From the NCBI GenBank assembly GCA_947260045.1, contig CAMYOP010000064.1, forward strand, positions 1 through 10,976: a stretch of DNA of 10,976 nt. Reading direction: 5' to 3'. Numbering within the stretch: the first letter of the stretch is position 1; every line of letters begins with the position of its first letter. The DNA is from an uncultured Desulfobulbaceae bacterium (GTDB taxonomy: Bacteria; Desulfobacterota; Desulfobulbia; Desulfobulbales; Desulfobulbaceae). The notes below the pieces were generated by a model that did no database searches, was not told the origin of the DNA, and saw only the letters and a list, made by a program, of their open reading frames with translations. This document shows positions 6,431-10,976 of this stretch, piece by piece. Made by a program: the position numbers and the translations under genes.

Positions 6431-6438
6431 AGTAAATA

Positions 6439-7788
6439 CTATCGTGAAAGTCCTTTTGGTAATTTACGGCGTTTACCGCCTCGAACCACAGACTTTCCTC
6501 GAAATTTCTTCATCATTTTCAACATCATCGTATAGCTTTTGAGTACTCTGTTTACTTCATTAACTGAAGTTCCTGAGCCTTTTGCTATCCTGATGCGTCT
6601 GCTTGCATTTATTATTCGATGATTTTTGCGTTCTTTCTTGGTCATAGAGTGGATAATAGCTTCTGTCTTGACCAGTTCGCTTTCATCAGGTTTTGGTGCA
6701 TCTTTGAGTTGCTTTAACTTATTAATGCCTGGAATCATGCCCATGAGCTGTTCCAGATTACCCATTTTTTTAATCTGTTGTATCTGATCGAGAAAATCTT
6801 CGAGAGTAAAAGCATTTTTCTGGATTTTCTTAGCCAGCTTTCTGGCCTTTTTCTCATCGACAACAGCTTCAGCTTTTTCAATGAGAGAAAGAACATCACC
6901 CATACCAAGAATTCTGGAAGCTGTTCGATCGGGGTGAAAAATCTCAAGAGCATCAAGCGCTTCACCGACTCCGACGTACTTGATCGGCTTACCAGTTATC
7001 TTTTTAACAGAAAGTGCAGCACCACCTCTGGCATCACCTTCCATCTTGGTGAGAACAACACCTGTTATCTCAAGATCGGAATTAAACTTATCGGCTACTG
7101 TAACGGCGTCCTGGCCTGTCATTGAATCGGCGACGAACAGGACCTCGGATAATTCCACAGCCTTACTGATATCCTGGAGCTCAGTCATCAGATCTTCGTC
7201 TACATGCAGACGACCGGCAGTATCAATAATAACGGTATCGTTATTATTACTAGTCGCCTGAACTAATGCCCTGCGACAAATATCAACGGGGTTATCTTCT
7301 GTGCTTGAACCAAAAACTGGTACACCTATCTGCTCACCAAGGACATGCAACTGATCAATAGCAGCAGGTCGATACACGTCAGCTGGAACAAGAATCGGAC
7401 TCCTACCCTTTTCTTTCAATTGGCGGGCAAGCTTAGCCGCAGTAGTTGTCTTACCTGAACCCTGCAAACCGGCAAGCATAATGGTGACAGGCTGCTTGCC
7501 ATCTAAGCGTAATGGCTCTGTCTGGCTGCCAAGTAATTCGACCAGCTCTTCATGAACGACTTTAATGACCTGTTGACCTGGTGAGAGGCTGGATAAGACT
7601 TCCTTACCAACAGCCTTTTCAGTAACAGCTGCAACAAAATCTTTAACAACTGAAAAGTTGACATCAGCTTCCAGAAGGGCCACCCGCACTTCACGCATGG
7701 CTTCCTGAATATTCTCCTCAGTCAGCGTTCCGTGGCCACGGAGCTTCTTGAAAACATCTTCAAGTCGATCTGTAAGATTTTCAAACAT
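6439..7788 (-). CDS. ffh: Signal recognition particle protein Ffh (SRP54)
   Basis: Ffh binds 4.5S RNA and signal sequences of nascent membrane proteins, and docks with FtsY in a GTP-dependent way. The 449 residues show the N domain (1-95), the G domain with P-loop GLQGSGKTT (107-115), DVYRPAAIDQL (137-147), DTAGR (189-193), TKMEGDARGGAALS (247-260) and GVGEALDALEIFHPDR (273-288), and a methionine-rich M domain (about 325-430) with RIINASRRIRIAKGSG (391-406) for SRP RNA binding. A basic tail follows (KKFRGKSVVRGGKRRKLPKG). The G4 motif, normally TKxD, is TKME, an Asp-to-Glu change at the guanine-recognition residue. The gene is first in its operon, about 80 nt after a good promoter; the ribosome binding site is weak (GAGAAA). 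Confidence 0.97.
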   Translation of the reverse strand: MFENLTDRLEDVFKKLRGHGTLTEENIQEAMREVRVALLEADVNFSVVKDFVAAVTEKAVGKEVLSSLSPGQQVIKVVHEELVELLGSQTEPLRLDGKQPVTIMLAGLQGSGKTTTAAKLARQLKEKGRSPILVPADVYRPAAIDQLHVLGEQIGVPVFGSSTEDNPVDICRRALVQATSNNNDTVIIDTAGRLHVDEDLMTELQDISKAVELSEVLFVADSMTGQDAVTVADKFNSDLEITGVVLTKMEGDARGGAALSVKKITGKPIKYVGVGEALDALEIFHPDRTASRILGMGDVLSLIEKAEAVVDEKKARKLAKKIQKNAFTLEDFLDQIQQIKKMGNLEQLMGMIPGINKLKQLKDAPKPDESELVKTEAIIHSMTKKERKNHRIINASRRIRIAKGSGTSVNEVNRVLKSYTMMLKMMKKFRGKSVVRGGKRRKLPKGLSR

Positions 7789-7878
7789 ATATTTCTCAAT
7801 AAGGAAATTTAGCCAAGCAGTATACTTCTAGATTAACAATGGTTGTCCCAAAGCAAACATACGAGCGAAAAAGAATTA

Positions 7879-7907
7879 TTTTTACTCGAAGCAGGTATTA
7901 TTGTCAA
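7879..7907 (-). promoter_or_regulatory. Predicted sigma70-type promoter of the ffh operon
   Basis: On the minus strand a consensus -35 TTGACA (7902-7907) is followed after exactly 17 nt by TAAAAA (7879-7884), which matches four of six bases of TATAAT and is embedded in an AT-rich stretch. Transcription would start near 7870-7873, giving an ffh leader of roughly 80 nt. It is the best promoter match in the window and lies just beyond the terminator of the preceding unit. Confidence 0.6.
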
Positions 7908-8033
7908 GCACGAAGGAACAAAGCTTGGATTTAGAAATACTTAGGGAACTGCCGAAGCCTTTTTGTTCTGTTTCAGATATATTGAAACCCAGCAACAAGT
8001 CCAAAAACAGGAAGCAAAAACAACAAAATACCG

Positions 8034-8068
8034 AAATCTCTTGTCTCAAGTGAACAGAGATTTTTTTT
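8034..8068. terminator. Probable bidirectional intrinsic terminator after fabD
   Basis: The stem AAATCTCT (8034-8041) pairs with AGAGATTT (8056-8063); a single bulge allows three more pairs (TGT/ACA) inside. On the plus strand the stem runs into eight T residues (8061-8068). On the minus strand, the direction of fabD, the stem is preceded by A8 and followed by TTTCGGTATTTTG, which is T-rich but interrupted. Lying 28 nt after the fabD stop, it most likely ends the ileS-lspA-fabD transcript and may also block plus-strand transcription. Confidence 0.55.
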
Positions 8069-8095
8069 CACAGGTATCTGGTTCCCGGCGAGGGA

Positions 8096-9043
8096 TCACC
8101 CCGCAATATGGCGAGCAGCTTCCTCTATTGTCTCTGGCGTATCAGCCTGCAGGCAGATAATATTTGTATCGCGAGGCAGAATTTTTTTCATGAGCCCTTT
8201 GAGTACATTTTTAGGACCAAGCTCAATAAAAAGCTCAACGCCATTATCTATCATTTTCTGCATAGAATCAAACCAGCGAACCCTTGAGCCAATCTGCTTT
8301 GCCATAAGAGAACGGATCCGGGCAGGGTCTCCCTCCTGCTCACTGCTGATATTAAACAACACAGGAACAGATGGTGTTTCAAATGTAACCCCATTCATAA
8401 ATATGGAAAAATCTTCAATTGCCCCAGCAACAAGTGGACTATGGTTGGCAACACTCACTTTCAGGGGAATGACTTTTCCTCCCTGCTCCTTAAACAGAGC
8501 ACCAGCACCCTTTAAGCCTTCCTTGTCACCTGATATAACAACCTGCTGTTCTGAGTTATGATTTGCAACCACTACCTGCCCTGGCCCTGAGTAGCTAGCA
8601 AGTACTTCGTCAACCTTTTCAATGGTCATTCCAAGGACCGCTTGCATGCCACCGGGGTTTGCATTTCCTTCACGCTCCATCAGGCGTCCACGTTCTGTGA
8701 CAAGCAACATGGTATCCTCAGCACTTAAAACCCCAGCTGCATGGAGAGCACTGTATTCCCCAAGACTGTGTCCTGCGAGAAAAGATGGCTTAAAATCAGG
8801 TAAAGATTTTTTTAATTGCTGCCAGCACATTAAATTAATAATGGTTAAGGCCGGTTGAAGATGAAGCACCCTCGTCAAATCAGAAGCAGGACCCTCCAGA
8901 CATAATGTCTGCAGATCAAAGCCGCTTTTTTCAGAGCCCATAGCCATCAGAGTTCTTGCATCTGAATCTACTTCAAGAAAACCTTTTCCCATCTCTATAT
9001 ATTGTGACCCTTGGCCAGGAAAGATTATTGCTGTTTTCTTCAT
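8096..9043 (-). CDS. fabD: Malonyl-CoA:ACP transacylase
   Basis: FabD moves malonyl groups from CoA to acyl carrier protein, supplying the extender unit for fatty acid synthesis. The 315-residue product has the usual length. It opens with FPGQGSQ (8-14); the nucleophile is Ser93 in GHSLGEYSAL (91-100), with Arg118 in TERGRLM. Catalytic His201 lies in SVANHSPLV and Gln250 in AKQIGSRVRW, matching the E. coli positions Ser92, Arg117, His201 and Gln250 almost exactly. The start ATG has AGAAGG five bases upstream. It follows lspA by 21 nt and precedes a terminator. The usual partners fabH, fabG and acpP are not next to it here, so this copy is separate from a fab cluster within the visible window. 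Confidence 0.95.
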   Translation of the reverse strand: MKKTAIIFPGQGSQYIEMGKGFLEVDSDARTLMAMGSEKSGFDLQTLCLEGPASDLTRVLHLQPALTIINLMCWQQLKKSLPDFKPSFLAGHSLGEYSALHAAGVLSAEDTMLLVTERGRLMEREGNANPGGMQAVLGMTIEKVDEVLASYSGPGQVVVANHNSEQQVVISGDKEGLKGAGALFKEQGGKVIPLKVSVANHSPLVAGAIEDFSIFMNGVTFETPSVPVLFNISSEQEGDPARIRSLMAKQIGSRVRWFDSMQKMIDNGVELFIELGPKNVLKGLMKKILPRDTNIICLQADTPETIEEAARHIAG

Positions 9044-9064
9044 ACTTACCTTCTTTATATAAAT

Positions 9065-9553
9065 TCAGTTTAATTTCATTTGTGATTTTTCCCTGTCTTC
9101 AAAAAACAAGGTGTACACAAGGAGAAAACCAACTCCGACAGTAATTGCAGAATCTGCCACGTTAAATACAGGATAGTTATAGGAAAAAATATAGAAATCC
9201 AAAAAGTCCGTAACAGAACCGAAACGAATCCTATCTATCAAGTTCCCTATGGCCCCACCAGCTATCAAGCCAAGACCGAGACGGTAAAGTCCGCTTTCTT
9301 TTCCGTAGACCCTGTACAAAGTAATGATAACAATCAGGGCGATCACCGCTACAGAGATGAAAAATATCTGCCGCCACAGGTCAGGTTGGCCAGAAAATAT
9401 GCCAAAAGCAGCACCAGTGTTGCGCACATATGTGAGATAAAAAAAGCCTGAGATAAGCTCCATTGAATCGTGCAAAGCAAATGATTGCAAAATCAAATGT
9501 TTCGTCACTTGGTCACAAATCACGACCAGAACAATTACGCATGAAAAAATCAC
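9065..9553 (-). CDS. lspA: Lipoprotein signal peptidase (signal peptidase II)
   Basis: LspA is an inner-membrane aspartyl protease that cuts the signal peptide of prolipoproteins before the lipidated cysteine. With a GTG start at 9553 it has 162 residues and four predicted membrane segments (about 1-16, 62-80, 90-106 and 132-150). Family motifs: DQVTK (14-18), VRNTGAAFG (43-51), GGAIGNLIDR (99-108), and the catalytic aspartates Asp116 in VTDFLDFY and Asp134 in FNVADSAI. The frame is open upstream to a TTG at 9604 inside ileS, but AAGAGG seven bases before the GTG and the avoided 40-nt overlap favour the shorter form. ileS followed by lspA is a common pairing. A possible substrate, the TPR lipoprotein, is at the other end of the window. 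Confidence 0.93.
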   Translation of the reverse strand: MIFSCVIVLVVICDQVTKHLILQSFALHDSMELISGFFYLTYVRNTGAAFGIFSGQPDLWRQIFFISVAVIALIVIITLYRVYGKESGLYRLGLGLIAGGAIGNLIDRIRFGSVTDFLDFYIFSYNYPVFNVADSAITVGVGFLLVYTLFFEDREKSQMKLN

Positions 9554-9560
9554 GAAATAG

Positions 9561-9566
9561 CCTCTT
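9561..9566 (-). promoter_or_regulatory. Ribosome binding site fixing the lspA start
   Basis: AAGAGG starts within the last two bases of the ileS stop codon TAA and sits seven bases ahead of the GTG at 9551-9553. This spacing supports GTG as the lspA start and suggests that ribosomes ending ileS re-initiate on lspA. Confidence 0.55.
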
Positions 9567-10976
9567 ACGCCTGAGCCTGTAGCTGCTGTACAACACCAGT
9601 ACAACGCTCACAAATTGCTGGATGCTCTTGGACCTGCCCGATAGTTTCAGACAATATCCAGCACCTCTCGCATTTTTCACCAGGAGCAGGCTGAACAGCT
9701 ATGGATAAACCTTCTATATTTTCAGCAGGAATATAGCTTAGATTGTTTTCCACACTGTGTTTTTTCATGGAAGAAACAATACAGATTTCCCTAAGCAGGC
9801 TCCATTTATCTTCAAGAAATGCGGCTGTATCTCCTTCCGCTTTGACATGTACCTGGGCGTCCAGTGACAGGCCAATGATTTTATCACGACGGGCAGCTTC
9901 CAGGACCTTGGTAATTTCGCCACGAATTGCCAGCAAATAGTCCCACTTCTCTTTTGCCTCCTGATCCATTGTCAAATCATCAACCTTGGGAAAATCAGCA
10001 AAAAATACTGAATTTTCTATGGGTTCGTTTTGACCATATCTGTGCAGGGAAGCCCATGCTTCTTCTGCTGTAAAGCTGAGCACAGGAGACATTAATCGCA
10101 ATAAGCCATCTAAAATCCTGTAAATAACTGTTTGGGCAGCTCTTCGCTTGGAAGAATCAGGTAAGGACGCGTAGAACCTGTCTTTTAAGATATCAAGATA
10201 GAGACTGGACATGGTGATACCACAAAAATTATGTAAGTTGTGGTACACGGCATGGAATTCATAATTACGATAAGAATCCATTACTTTTTCAGCAAGCTCA
10301 CCAAATTTTTCAAGAGCCCATTTATCCAGTTCAGTAAAAGATTCTTCGCCTACTTTATCCAGTGCCGGGTCAAAATCATAAAGATTACTCAACATAAAAC
10401 GAATAGTATTTCGGATTTTTCGATAGGCATCGGAAACATGCTTCAAAATCTCATCAGAGACCTTCACATCATCTCGATAATCCTCACTTGAAACCCAGAG
10501 GCGCAATATTTCTGCACCGTACTTATCAATGACCTCTTGAGGGGCAACCACATTACCAACACTTTTCGACATCTTCTTGCCCTTGCCATCAACAACATAG
10601 CCATGGGTCAATACTCCTTTATAGGGAGCCCATTTTCGTGTTCCCATGGCAGCAAGCAAAGATGACTGAAACCAGCCGCGATGCTGATCGCTGCCTTCCA
10701 GATAAAGATCGGCAGGAGCCTTGAGTTCATCTCTGGCTTCGCAGACTGCAGCATAACTGACGCCCGAATCAAACCAGACATCAAGTATATCCTCTTCCTT
10801 GTCAAAATCGGTGGAACCACATGAGGAACAAGAAGCATCTTGCGCCAGCAACTCGGACGTTTCATATCTGAACCAGGCATCTGCACCCTCTTTTTCAAAG
10901 AAGGCTTCAACCTTTTCACAAGTTGCCTTATCTTTCAACACATCTCCACACTTGCTACAGGTAAAAACCGTAATAG
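9565..10976 (-). CDS. ileS: Isoleucyl-tRNA synthetase, C-terminal part (5' end outside the window)
   Basis: The last 469 codons of the class I enzyme that charges tRNA-Ile are visible; the N-terminal catalytic half and the HIGH motif lie beyond the right edge. In order: a CSKCG zinc ligand pair near the edge and a second CSSCG about 43 residues on, ILDVWFDSGVS, LYLEGSDQHRGWFQSS, and the KMSKS loop (codons at 10561-10575) in GKKMSKSVGN. The helical anticodon-binding domain follows (VSDAYRKIRNTIRFMLSNL). At the C-terminus is the family zinc site CERCW...HPAICERCTG (four Cys). The extension upstream of the first visible GTG is in frame and reads ITVFTCSKCGD, so that GTG is internal. The stop lies 11 nt from the lspA GTG. 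Confidence 0.97.
   Translation of the reverse strand, partial: ITVFTCSKCGDVLKDKATCEKVEAFFEKEGADAWFRYETSELLAQDASCSSCGSTDFDKEEDILDVWFDSGVSYAAVCEARDELKAPADLYLEGSDQHRGWFQSSLLAAMGTRKWAPYKGVLTHGYVVDGKGKKMSKSVGNVVAPQEVIDKYGAEILRLWVSSEDYRDDVKVSDEILKHVSDAYRKIRNTIRFMLSNLYDFDPALDKVGEESFTELDKWALEKFGELAEKVMDSYRNYEFHAVYHNLHNFCGITMSSLYLDILKDRFYASLPDSSKRRAAQTVIYRILDGLLRLMSPVLSFTAEEAWASLHRYGQNEPIENSVFFADFPKVDDLTMDQEAKEKWDYLLAIRGEITKVLEAARRDKIIGLSLDAQVHVKAEGDTAAFLEDKWSLLREICIVSSMKKHSVENNLSYIPAENIEGLSIAVQPAPGEKCERCWILSETIGQVQEHPAICERCTGVVQQLQAQA

Larger units (their letters stand above)
7789..8095. other. Gene-free gap between fabD and ffh
   Basis: This 307-nt gap contains no credible coding sequence on either strand. 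From the fabD side it holds a terminator-like hairpin (8034-8068), an A-rich stretch on the plus strand (about 7990-8030), a 6-bp hairpin GTTTCA/TGAAAC (7970-7975 and 7983-7988), a long-range inverted repeat GAACAAA-GCTT / AAGC-CTT-TTTGTTC (7916-7926 with 7955-7968, 3-nt bulge), then the ffh promoter and an untranslated leader of about 80 nt. I looked for the conserved core of 4.5S RNA and for tRNA-like features and did not find them. Confidence 0.6.

Noticed and set aside
7908..8033. Possible 4.5S RNA (ffs) gene beside ffh, suggested by GGAAGCA in the gap
   Set aside because: The conserved tetraloop helix with the asymmetric loop (GGUC...GGAAGGAAGCAGCC) is absent; only a seven-base coincidence is present.
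7963..8160. Plus-strand frame of 65 codons in the fabD-ffh gap
   Set aside because: It starts with TTG without a ribosome binding site, crosses the terminator hairpin and runs antisense into fabD.
9554..9604. Longer LspA beginning at a TTG inside ileS
   Set aside because: The added residues are not typical of the family, and the GTG at 9553 has AAGAGG at good spacing just after the ileS stop.
1..10976. Mobile element, CRISPR array, phage or defence genes
   Set aside because: No transposase, integrase, direct-repeat array or defence-type protein could be found on either strand; composition is even and the gene order is that of conserved housekeeping clusters.

Overview
The window is a continuous stretch of bacterial housekeeping chromosome. 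Every convincing gene lies on the minus strand, so the biological reading order runs from high to low coordinates. Base composition is moderate and even by eye, with no tRNA, rRNA, insertion sequence, CRISPR array or phage gene visible. The gene order ffh-rpsP-khpA-rimM-trmD-(SPOUT methyltransferase)-rplS-rnhB-yraN-pdxA-tmk, with a PF09936-type RNA methyltransferase next to trmD, suggests a Desulfobacterota (former Deltaproteobacteria) organism, perhaps of the Desulfobulbales. That assignment is inferred from gene content and was not tested by a search.

Layout in transcription order. First transcription unit (10976 to about 8030): the 3' two-fifths or so of ileS, then lspA (11 nt after ileS on a GTG start), then fabD. 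It ends at a hairpin with a T8/A8 tract at 8034-8068 that could stop transcription from either side. Next comes a 307-nt gap without a gene (7789-8095). It holds this terminator, two further inverted repeats and a good sigma70-type promoter (TTGACA, 17 nt, TAAAAA) facing ffh. Second unit (from about 7870 down to position 1): ffh, a short gap with an 8-bp hairpin, then rpsP, khpA, rimM, trmD and the SPOUT methyltransferase, packed with overlaps or gaps of a few bases. A 118-nt structured gap leads to rplS, then rnhB. A 187-nt gap with a possible internal promoter precedes yraN, pdxA and tmk, and the window ends inside a TPR lipoprotein gene.

The genes serve translation and envelope biogenesis. 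Ffh targets membrane proteins. S16 and L19 are ribosomal proteins, RimM assists 30S maturation around S16/S19, and KhpA is a small KH-domain RNA binder. TrmD makes m1G37 in tRNA and its neighbour is a second predicted RNA methyltransferase. RNase HII, dTMP kinase and YraN belong to DNA or nucleotide metabolism, PdxA to vitamin B6 synthesis, FabD to fatty acid initiation, LspA to lipoprotein maturation and IleS to tRNA charging.

I found no new multi-gene system. The points most worth a second look are small: an Asp-to-Glu change at a catalytic carboxylate of RNase HII, an Asp-to-Glu change in the Ffh G4 motif, the rplS leader lacking a Shine-Dalgarno sequence, the little-studied methyltransferase coupled to trmD, and the structured gap between fabD and ffh.
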